Assembly (NCBI GenBank): GCA_013153955.1
Contig: JAADDM010000165.1
Coordinates: forward strand, 1 to 5,571
Origin: Gammaproteobacteria bacterium
GTDB taxonomy: Bacteria > Pseudomonadota > Gammaproteobacteria > Thiomicrospirales > Thiomicrospiraceae
Length of the DNA stretch: 5,571 nt
Direction: 5' to 3'
A program made the position numbers and the translations under genes. A model generated the notes under the pieces. That model ran no database searches, was not told where the DNA came from, and worked only from the letters and a program-made list of their open reading frames with translations. Numbering within the stretch: position 1 is the stretch's first letter; each line of letters starts with the position of its first letter. Of the stretch, positions 1 to 5,489 are shown piece by piece.

Positions 1-25
1 CTGAAGTCAGTCTTTACGGCAAAAA

Positions 26-44
26 CTGCGCCTGAAAAGCGCAG
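26..44 (-). terminator. Possible small terminator hairpin, better read on the minus strand
   Basis: CTGCGC (26-31) and GCGCAG (39-44) form a perfect 6-bp stem around a 7-base loop. Read on the minus strand the stem is followed by five T residues (complement of 21-25), the layout of a weak intrinsic terminator. Read on the plus strand it is followed by a mixed sequence, so termination in that direction is unlikely. No minus-strand gene is visible to its right, so its role is unclear and it may be chance. Confidence 0.2.
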
Positions 45-74
45 ATGTGTTGTAAAATGAAAGTGGGCTTTGCG

Positions 75-108
75 GGCAACGAAGCGGGTAAGTGGCAATG
101 AAGCGGGT
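75..108. repeat. Short tandem direct repeat, 15 bases, period 19
   Basis: GGCAACGAAGCGGGT (75-89) recurs as GGCAATGAAGCGGGT (94-108), 14 of 15 bases identical, with a 4-base spacer. It lies outside any convincing gene, just left of the first attC. Two copies at this length could be a relic of local duplication. The sequence shows no function. Confidence 0.5.
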
Positions 109-163
109 CAAACCCACACTTTTCAAACCAAGGTGTTTTGCGTTGGCGGGGTGCGGGTTTTCA

Positions 164-238
164 CCCTAACCCTGCGTTGAGCGGACTTGCTCGCCTCGCT
201 ACGCTCGGCTACGCAAGCCGCTCACGCCCACGTTGGGC
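164..238 (+). other. Integron attC recombination site 1 (75 bp)
   Basis: R'' is CCCTAAC (164-170) and R' is GTTGGGC (232-238). R' fits GTTRRRY exactly. R'' pairs with it at six of seven positions, counting one G-T wobble. Inside, GCGT (174-177) pairs with ACGC (224-227), GAGCGG (179-184) with CCGCTC (218-223), and CTTGC (186-190) with GCAAG (213-217). T178 and A185 are left as single-base bulges. The terminal loop (191-212) is short. These are the hallmarks of an attC site, which integron integrases recombine as a folded bottom strand, with crossover between the G and TT of R'. It closes the cassette lying to the left. Confidence 0.9.
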
Positions 239-240
239 AT

Positions 241-247
241 AGGTGAT
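241..247 (+). promoter_or_regulatory. Ribosome binding site for the cassette A gene
   Basis: AGGTGAT matches seven bases of the 16S anti-Shine-Dalgarno complement. With AGG at 241-243, the ATG at 249 lies at an aligned spacing of five bases. This favours 249 over the GTG at 243, which overlaps the site itself, and is compatible with ATG 246. Confidence 0.5.
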
Positions 248-248
248 G

Positions 249-842
249 ATGAGATTTATGAAAAAGTTCTTCAATGTGCTAATGGCTTTTATTCTGTTGG
301 GAGCGATTGGCTGGGGAGTATTTTGGCTACTACGCCTTTTTTGGGAAAGTCTAATTTCTCTTCAGTCCGACTTAGCGTCTGCAATCATAGCGGCCTCTAC
401 TACGGTGATTGTGGCTGTTTTAACCATCGTGGTAGGACGATATTATGAGCGCAAGAAAGAGATTGAAACCCAACAACACGCCAGGAAAATTGAAATTTAT
501 GAAGCCTTCCTAGAGAAATGGTTTGGTAAATTATTCGAGATTGGACAAAGTAAAAGTGAATCTAAGGATCTCCTAAGCGATACAGAGTTTCTTCAATTTT
601 TGGCCGAGTTCACCCGGAAACTGATTTTATGGGGTTCTGATGATGTTGTAAAATCGTATTCAGAGTTTCGAAGAAAAAGCCTTAATGCTGCACAAACATC
701 CTCCACTTCGGTAGATATTCTCTTGCAGTTTGAGCAGTTACTTTTTGCTATTCGTAAAGATATAGGCCATGCAAACCAGTCTCTTAAACCAGGCGATTTA
801 CTAACTCTTTTTCTTAATGATTTTCAGTCTGATTCAGAATGA
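249..842 (+). CDS. Two-helix membrane protein of unknown function, cassette-borne
   Basis: Length is about 197 residues. Two hydrophobic segments (about residues 10-31 and 43-63) are followed by a basic stretch (GRYYERKKEIE) that should face the cytoplasm. The rest (about 66-197) is a charged, mostly helical soluble domain ending in a segment with RKDIGHANQS near residues 169-178. The topology is a short N-terminus, a helical hairpin in the membrane and a cytoplasmic C-terminal domain. I do not recognise a named family. Proteins of this general layout recur as hypothetical accessory genes, but no catalytic motif is visible and no function can be given. Start candidates in the same frame are GTG 243, ATG 246, ATG 249 and ATG 258. 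I chose 249 from the AGGTGAT site upstream. It lies alone in its cassette, so neighbours say little about its role. Confidence 0.82.
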   Translation: MRFMKKFFNVLMAFILLGAIGWGVFWLLRLFWESLISLQSDLASAIIAASTTVIVAVLTIVVGRYYERKKEIETQQHARKIEIYEAFLEKWFGKLFEIGQSKSESKDLLSDTEFLQFLAEFTRKLILWGSDDVVKSYSEFRRKSLNAAQTSSTSVDILLQFEQLLFAIRKDIGHANQSLKPGDLLTLFLNDFQSDSE

Positions 843-871
843 TTGGTTAGCGAGTTACTCCTGTTATCAGC

Positions 872-955
872 GCCCAACCCTGCGTTGAGCGGACTTGCTT
901 CGCCGGCGCTCGCTACGCTCGCTTGGCTCGCAAGCCGCTCACGCTGTTGTTAGGC
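872..955 (+). other. Integron attC recombination site 2 (84 bp)
   Basis: R'' is GCCCAAC (872-878) and R' is GTTAGGC (949-955), both fitting consensus and pairing across all seven bases with one wobble. GCGT (882-885) pairs with ACGC (941-944), GAGCGG (887-892) with CCGCTC (935-940), and CTTGC (894-898) with GCAAG (930-934). The bulged bases are T886 and A893, in the same register as in attC 1. Bases 876-898 are identical to 168-190 of attC 1, while the terminal loop (899-929) differs. This is the attC of cassette A. Confidence 0.93.
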
Positions 956-978
956 TTTTTGGTTGGACAGCACAGAAG

Positions 979-984
979 AGAGGA
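979..984 (+). promoter_or_regulatory. Ribosome binding site that decides the PHP-ATPase start
   Basis: AGAGGA lies 5 bases before the ATG at 990, inside a purine-rich run (975-986). The in-frame TTG at 963 has only the weak TAGG of the attC R' box upstream. I therefore place the start at 990 rather than 963. Confidence 0.6.
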
Positions 985-989
985 AATGT

Positions 990-3749
990 ATGCTGAAACA
1001 GATTATGAGTTTACCAAATGGCGCACGTTTCTATAAGTGCGACTTACACACACATACTCCTTTTGATAACCGTTTTAACTGTGAAGGGTGGCCTGTGGAT
1101 ACAGAGGAACAGAAGCTGGCTTTCGCCAAGGAATTGGTGAAACATGTTCGTCAAGAGCATCATTTGGATATTCTAGGTGTGACGGAGCACAATGACGTAT
1201 CATGGTTGCCCTATATTCAAGATGCGGCTAAAGAAGATGATCTTATCATTTTCCCTGGAGTAGAGTTAAGTGTATTGTCTGGAAAGAAAAACATTCATCT
1301 TTTGGTGCTTTTTGATCCTGAGACAGAAGCCATCCAAATTGATCATTGGCTGTCCTCTTTAGGTTTGACACCCGGGCAGAGATTTCATCCTGATAATACC
1401 CCTCGTGTCGTACAGAAAACCTTTCATGAATTGCTCAGATATATTCACCAACATAGTGATCTTCCGGGTATTGTCATTGCAGCTCATGCTTCTAGTAAGA
1501 GTGGTCTGTTTCGGGACTTAGAGGGGGAAGCTCGAGTATTAGCCTATACAGATAAGCACCTTCTGGCTGTAGAGATTCCTGGTTCGCGTGATGAATTGTC
1601 AGAATTCGAAAAAAAACTGGTCAATGGCGAGCTAGATAATTATCAGCGGAAAAGAGTTGCCTGTCTAAACCACTCCGATGGTCGCGGTTTACAAGACCGG
1701 GCTGATCAGCCAGCCATTGGTAGTAAAGCCACTTACATCAAGTTGAGCTCTCCGACCATTGAAGGGCTTCGTCAAGCCTTTCTAGATTTTGAATCGCGCA
1801 TTCGACTGGAAGATGATCGGCATGATGAGCATTACTCCCGGTTGATAGGCATTGCTATTGAAGGGGGATTTTTGTCTAAGGAGAAAGAGAAAGGAGAGGG
1901 CATCTTTCTGCTCCATTTCAATCCAAACTTGAATTGTGTGATTGGTGGGCGAGGTGCTGGAAAATCGGCGTTACTAGAATCTATCCGCTACGTTTTTGAT
2001 ATTTCCGCTAAGACTGAATCCAGTCAACGGCAATCTGACGAGATTTTGCGCAACACGCTGGGCGCTGGTGCAAAGATAACAGCATTTTACGAAACTAGCG
2101 ATGGAGTTTTATATCGTATCGAACGGATATGGGAACACGATCCACGCGTATTTGATGCGAAGACAGGTGAAGAAAAACAGGGGCTTCACCCCAATCGTTT
2201 GGTTCCAGGTGGTTCAGTTGAAGTTTACAGCCAAAAAGAGGTTTATGAAATTTCAAAGGATCCTGCTTTCCAGTTACGTCTTCTCGACAACTATGTGGCC
2301 GAGGCGTTGCGCCTTATTTGGGAGGAAGAGCGCGATTTGATTAGGTCTCTTCAGGAGAACGCTCAAGAGATCCTGCGTTTGGAACAAGAGGTTGATGAGG
2401 CATCTGAGAAACTGAGCGATTTACCCGTCGTGCGAGAAGAACTAAACCGGCTGGAGAGACAACAAATTGTAGTCCAGATAGAGCGAAAGAAGCAGTTAGA
2501 GCAAGAAAAGGCAATGCTGGAGCAGGCAAGCGACAAGGTAAAAGAGTTAGTAGAGGAAACAAGATCTTTTGCTAATGGGCACGAGATTCCTTCAGAGATA
2601 TTGGACGATGAGGTTCGCGCCGGTTTGCCCCATGCCGAGATGTTGGCTAGACAACGGGCACTTTTAGACGAGATAGGGGAGACCTTTCGCCAATCCTTAG
2701 AAAACTTGCCGGACCGATTGCAGGATATATGGAACAAGGGGGCGGATGAACGCTCTGCTTGGCAAAAAGAGTACCAAGAAGAAGATGAGAAATATCAAGC
2801 GCTATTACGAGAAGTCCCTGATGTTAGTGCTGAGCGGTACATTGAGTTACAAAAGAGACGCAATGATTTAGAGCAGTTGGCGAAAGAAGCCGAACGACAG
2901 CGAGAACGCGTGGTGGCTTTGAAGGAGAAGCGACGGGAAATGCTACTCGAGCTGCGTCGATTACGGCGCGAGAAGGAATTCCCGGTGCGCAAGGCGAAAG
3001 CTTTGGAATTGGATACGTCATTGGGAGAGGCTATCAAGATAGAGGTGGTACTAGAGGGGAATCGGGATATTTATATCCAACATTTGCGGGAGAGTTTCTC
3101 TGGGGTAAGTGCAGGGATTACCAAAAGCGTTCTTGAAAGCATCGCCAAGACCAAAGGGGATAGTGAGATTTACTACGACCCCATTCATTTGGTCGAGGCT
3201 ATTCACAAAGAACGCGAACAGCCCTCAGAATCCGACAGTATTCTATACAAAGTGTATAACATTAGTGAAGCCTATCGCCGTCGCTTGGCAACCTTACCCG
3301 ATGAAACTCTCTACGCGTTGGAAACATATCGTGTGCCTGACTTACCGGTTATCAAATTACGAGTAGGGGAGCAATACAAACCCCTATCTGAACTTTCTAT
3401 TGGTCAGAAATGCACCGCCATTCTGTCTCTGATTCTGATGGAACGCAAGACGCCACTGGTTATCGATCAGCCGGAGGATGATTTGGACAATCGTTTCGTT
3501 TTTGATGAAATTGTCCAAGCATTACGTCAAGAGAAAGAGCGCCGTCAGTTTATCATTGCCACTCATAACGCTAATATTCCCGTTTCTGGTGATGCTGAAC
3601 TCATTATTGTGCTAGATGCCAATGAGACTCATGGGTGGATAACATCGTTAGGTTCAATTGACGATTTGAGCATCCGAGAACCAGTAGAAAATATTCTGGA
3701 AGGCGGGCGCGAGGCTTTCCGTATTCGCAAAGAAAAGTACGGAATCTAA
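990..3749 (+). CDS. PHP-domain and SMC-type ATPase fusion protein, probable anti-phage defence
   Basis: Length is about 919 residues from ATG 990; TTG 963 would add nine. The N-terminal PHP phosphoesterase-like domain (about 14-270) shows DLHTHT (H20, H22), VTEHND (E66, H67), PGVE (E92), H103, AAHAS (H166) and HSDGRG (D230). By eye, two usual metal ligands differ: Asp to Glu at 66, and Arg 232 where SDxH has its last His. The ATPase follows. Walker A GGRGAGKS is at 319-326, two coiled-coil-rich stretches (about 441-521 and 611-666) flank a middle region, the ABC signature LSIGQ is at 802-806, Walker B and D-loop IDQPEDDLD is at 825-833, and the switch histidine is in ATHN (H859). No signal peptide or membrane helix is seen, so it should be cytoplasmic. 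The PHP plus SMC-like ATPase pairing is known from single-gene anti-phage proteins (the Ppl type) and from proteins annotated as TrlF-family AAA-like ATPases. The defence role here is inference. It probably senses or binds nucleic acid through the ATPase and cuts a phosphoester with PHP. Confidence 0.9.
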   Translation: MLKQIMSLPNGARFYKCDLHTHTPFDNRFNCEGWPVDTEEQKLAFAKELVKHVRQEHHLDILGVTEHNDVSWLPYIQDAAKEDDLIIFPGVELSVLSGKKNIHLLVLFDPETEAIQIDHWLSSLGLTPGQRFHPDNTPRVVQKTFHELLRYIHQHSDLPGIVIAAHASSKSGLFRDLEGEARVLAYTDKHLLAVEIPGSRDELSEFEKKLVNGELDNYQRKRVACLNHSDGRGLQDRADQPAIGSKATYIKLSSPTIEGLRQAFLDFESRIRLEDDRHDEHYSRLIGIAIEGGFLSKEKEKGEGIFLLHFNPNLNCVIGGRGAGKSALLESIRYVFDISAKTESSQRQSDEILRNTLGAGAKITAFYETSDGVLYRIERIWEHDPRVFDAKTGEEKQGLHPNRLVPGGSVEVYSQKEVYEISKDPAFQLRLLDNYVAEALRLIWEEERDLIRSLQENAQEILRLEQEVDEASEKLSDLPVVREELNRLERQQIVVQIERKKQLEQEKAMLEQASDKVKELVEETRSFANGHEIPSEILDDEVRAGLPHAEMLARQRALLDEIGETFRQSLENLPDRLQDIWNKGADERSAWQKEYQEEDEKYQALLREVPDVSAERYIELQKRRNDLEQLAKEAERQRERVVALKEKRREMLLELRRLRREKEFPVRKAKALELDTSLGEAIKIEVVLEGNRDIYIQHLRESFSGVSAGITKSVLESIAKTKGDSEIYYDPIHLVEAIHKEREQPSESDSILYKVYNISEAYRRRLATLPDETLYALETYRVPDLPVIKLRVGEQYKPLSELSIGQKCTAILSLILMERKTPLVIDQPEDDLDNRFVFDEIVQALRQEKERRQFIIATHNANIPVSGDAELIIVLDANETHGWITSLGSIDDLSIREPVENILEGGREAFRIRKEKYGI

Positions 3750-3787
3750 AGAATAGAGGCCGTTAGAAAAAAGGTAAGGGCAGCATA

Positions 3788-3913
3788 GCCTAACCGTGCG
3801 TGCAGCGGACGGGGCTACGCCCCTCGCGAAACCGTGGCGGCAAAAAATCAGAGGTGCGCTCGCTTGCAATGGTGCTGGAGAGACACGCCCCGCCGCTGAC
3901 GCTGCTGTTAGGC
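3788..3913 (+). other. Integron attC recombination site 3 (126 bp)
   Basis: R'' is GCCTAAC (3788-3794) and R' is GTTAGGC (3907-3913), perfectly complementary. GCGT (3798-3801) pairs with ACGC (3899-3902), CAGCGG (3803-3808) with CCGCTG (3893-3898), and CGGGGC (3810-3815) with GCCCCG (3887-3892). The bulges are G3802 and A3809, in the same register as in the other three sites. The variable part (3816-3886) is much longer than in attC 1 and 2. A competing local hairpin, GGGGC-TAC-GCCCC (3811-3823), uses one arm of the inner stem. This is the attC of cassette B. Confidence 0.93.
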
Positions 3914-3919
3914 GGTTTG

Positions 3920-5371
3920 ATGAAGGTGAAAGTGATGCAGGCAAATCAATCCTTCTCCAGAGAGAGAATTTTATTTCACCCTTTTGTGCTGGGGGCAATG
4001 TTTGTGTATTTTGCAAACAATCTCCTGTTGCAGAGATTATGGCCTTCGCGGTTGACGGGAGTGATCAGTGATTTTGCGTGGCTGTTTTTTGCCCCAATAG
4101 TTGTCCATTATTTGTTTGAAATGATTTTGCCTTTTGGCTATCCCCGGCGTGAGCGCATTGACTTGGCAATTTGGGGAGGGATAGGTGTTGTATTCGTTGC
4201 GGTGAAGATAAGCCCTGTGGCAAACCGAGTGGTTACAGATACGATAAGCGGACTGTTGGGTATTCCAGTAATGATAGTGGTTGACCCTGCTGATACTTTA
4301 GCCGTAATTTCGCTGATAGCTAGTTTTCGCTTCTTTCGGTCTTTCAGGTTACCTTCAACGCGTTCTTCACCGTCAAGAGTTCTTATAGCTGTTAGCGTGG
4401 CAGCATTGCTCACTTTGGCGGATATGGCAGCGGAGGATTATGGGATTGTCTGTCTCGAAGTTGATGGGAATAAAGTTATTGCGTCTTCGGTCTATATGAG
4501 TTATGTTAGCAGGGATGGGGGAGAAACATGGCAGGGATATAATGCAGACGAAACGTGCTGGCAAGAGCCATTGAGTGAAGGTGCGTCTGTGCAAATAGGG
4601 GATGGGAACCTGAGAGTTCAGTTTGGGCCTGGGCAACCTGTGTTGATATCTACTGACGGTGGAAGCCAATGGCATATAGAGTATGAGCTGAAACCAAGTA
4701 CGGAAGTCCAGCGAGCATATTATCAGAAATATCGAGAAGGGAATCCGATGTTTCGAGAAGGGCCTCTGAACGCTGTAATTGACCCAAGTACAGGGAACGT
4801 GGTGTTTGCGATGGGACACGAAGGGGTATTGCTCCGCAAGCCTGATAGGTCTTGGGAATGGGTAACGGTTGGGCCGTATACAAGGGTGGATTATCTAAAT
4901 CCTGATTTGTACTTGTTACTTTGGGGAGAAGGTGTATTGGCAATAGCCAACGGGCTATTGATTGTAGCGATGCTTGGCAGGAAGGTAATGCGCGAAAAGC
5001 AGGCATGGAAACGGATAGGCAGATTGGTATTCCTTGCAATGTCTTGGGTACTATTAGAAGCATCCATGTTTATTTTTCCACCAGCTCTCTCAAGTGGGGA
5101 TGGTTCTATATTATCATCCGTGATAGTTATTGTTGTTACGATAATGCTTGCCGTACTGGCGATACCTGTAATAATACATTTGGGGCAAAGCGGCAATGTG
5201 AAACGGAAGGTCATGTTGCCTTATGTGGTAGCCGTCATAGTATTGTTCTTTCTTCCCTATCTCCTATGGTTTGGCAATGTGTTGTCGAATTACTACATGG
5301 CTTCTGGGTTGGCGTTTGTTCTCCAGATAGTTTTGACAATGTGGAGTTATGGGAAGTTGGAAACCGCCTAA
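3920..5371 (+). CDS. Ten-helix membrane protein with exported Asp-box (BNR) domain, function unknown
   Basis: Length is about 483 residues from ATG 3920. ATG 3935 (478 residues), preceded by AAGGTG at 3923-3928, is an equally good start. The frame stays open back to an ATG at 3800, but that lies inside attC 3 and is rejected. About five hydrophobic helices (roughly 19-37, 48-68, 82-98, 110-136, 152-169) precede a soluble stretch (about 170-328). That stretch holds two exact Asp boxes of the form SxDxGxxW, SRDGGETW (197-204) and STDGGSQW (244-251), and a third blade-like segment without the motif (about 287-315). Five more helices follow (about 329-352, 365-386, 397-420, 431-450, 455-474). Basic loops after helices 2, 4, 6 and 8 fit a cytoplasmic side, which puts the Asp-box domain outside. 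Helix 2 begins with the motif TGVISDFAWLFFAP. Asp boxes mark beta-propeller blades, as in sialidases and photosystem assembly factors, but no catalytic residues are apparent. I do not recognise a named family and give no function. Confidence 0.83.
   Translation: MKVKVMQANQSFSRERILFHPFVLGAMFVYFANNLLLQRLWPSRLTGVISDFAWLFFAPIVVHYLFEMILPFGYPRRERIDLAIWGGIGVVFVAVKISPVANRVVTDTISGLLGIPVMIVVDPADTLAVISLIASFRFFRSFRLPSTRSSPSRVLIAVSVAALLTLADMAAEDYGIVCLEVDGNKVIASSVYMSYVSRDGGETWQGYNADETCWQEPLSEGASVQIGDGNLRVQFGPGQPVLISTDGGSQWHIEYELKPSTEVQRAYYQKYREGNPMFREGPLNAVIDPSTGNVVFAMGHEGVLLRKPDRSWEWVTVGPYTRVDYLNPDLYLLLWGEGVLAIANGLLIVAMLGRKVMREKQAWKRIGRLVFLAMSWVLLEASMFIFPPALSSGDGSILSSVIVIVVTIMLAVLAIPVIIHLGQSGNVKRKVMLPYVVAVIVLFFLPYLLWFGNVLSNYYMASGLAFVLQIVLTMWSYGKLETA
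3923..3928 (+). promoter_or_regulatory. Candidate ribosome binding site for an internal start at 3935
   Basis: AAGGTG lies 6 bases before ATG 3935. If ATG 3920 is used instead, the site would be AGGCGG (3910-3915), which overlaps the attC R' box and is 4 bases from the codon. The sequence does not settle which is used. Confidence 0.4.
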
Positions 5372-5489
5372 CCCCATTTGCAGGCGACCGGGCTTCGCCC
5401 GTGGGTAAGCGGCGCGATTTTTTGCGGTTGGTTATGGGCAAAGTATGTTTCGGGATAGCGCCGCCCGGCGCCTGAAACACTTGTTAGGG
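5366..5489 (+). other. Integron attC recombination site 4 (124 bp)
   Basis: R'' is GCCTAAC (5366-5372) and R' is GTTAGGG (5483-5489). R' departs from GTTRRRY at its last base, and pairing with R'' covers six of seven positions. TTT (5377-5379) pairs with AAA (5475-5477), CAGGCG (5381-5386) with CGCCTG (5469-5474), and CCGGGC (5388-5393) with GCCCGG (5463-5468). G5380 and A5387 are bulged in the same register as in the other sites. The stem sequence differs from sites 1-3 while the geometry is kept, which argues for selection on structure. The stop codon of the preceding gene (TAA, 5369-5371) lies inside R''. This is the attC of cassette C. Confidence 0.9.

Larger units (their letters stand above)
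1..163. other. Leader or tail of an upstream integron cassette, no convincing gene
   Basis: This stretch precedes the first attC. No R' box (GTTRRRY with a matching palindrome) is visible in it, so the cassette that ends with the first attC must begin left of the window, or this is integron leader sequence. One forward frame is open from base 1 to a TGA at 58-60, giving a 19-residue tail. It could be the C-terminus of an upstream gene but nothing in it is recognisable. Another frame is open from 61 to a TGA at 178-180 but has no start codon with a ribosome site and runs into the attC. The stretch also holds a 15-base tandem direct repeat and a small hairpin, listed separately. Confidence 0.5.
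233..949 (+). mobile_element. Integron gene cassette A, 717 bp
   Basis: The boundaries are the inferred crossover points between G and TT in the R' boxes of attC 1 and attC 2. The excised circle would carry one plus-strand ORF (two-helix membrane protein) plus attC 2. The ORF begins 10 bases after R' and its stop is 29 bases before the next R''. Size and layout are typical for a cassette. Confidence 0.85.
950..3907 (+). mobile_element. Integron gene cassette B, 2,958 bp, carrying a PHP-ATPase gene
   Basis: Bounded by the G/TT crossover points of attC 2 and attC 3. It holds one large plus-strand ORF. Most known cassettes are around 0.5-1 kb, so this one is unusually large. There is only a 34-base gap from R' to the chosen start codon and 38 bases from the stop to the next R''. 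No good promoter is visible inside it. Confidence 0.85.
3908..5483 (+). mobile_element. Integron gene cassette C, 1,576 bp
   Basis: Bounded by the G/TT crossover points of attC 3 and attC 4. It carries one plus-strand ORF that begins 6 bases after R' and ends inside the R'' box of attC 4, so the cassette has almost no non-coding sequence apart from attC. Confidence 0.83.

Noticed and set aside
164..238. Interpreting the palindromes as intrinsic terminators or REP/BIME elements
   Set aside because: No T-run follows the stems, and the terminal GCCTAAC and GTTRRRY boxes with register-conserved bulges fit attC far better.
963..989. TTG start for the PHP-ATPase
   Set aside because: It is a rare start codon with a poor ribosome site, while ATG 990 has AGAGGA at good spacing and still leaves 17 residues before the first PHP motif.
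961..992. Promoter-like TTGGACA at 963-969 before the PHP-ATPase
   Set aside because: No -10 box stands at proper spacing, and the transcript would start at or after the chosen start codon.
2341..3037. Several minus-strand open frames opposite the coiled-coil region
   Set aside because: They are serine- and arginine-rich shadows of the glutamate- and lysine-rich coding strand, with no ribosome sites or recognisable domains.
3755..3787. GTTAGAA at 3763-3769 as an extra R' box
   Set aside because: It lacks a partner palindrome and R'' box at the right distance, so it looks like chance similarity.
3800..3919. N-terminal extension of the cassette C protein starting at ATG 3800
   Set aside because: It lies within attC 3, has no ribosome site, and its residues are low-complexity translations of the palindrome. 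Better starts follow the R' box at 3920 and 3935.
4138..5214. Minus-strand open frames opposite the cassette C gene
   Set aside because: They overlap each other and a membrane protein with consistent topology and motifs on the plus strand; no independent evidence supports them.
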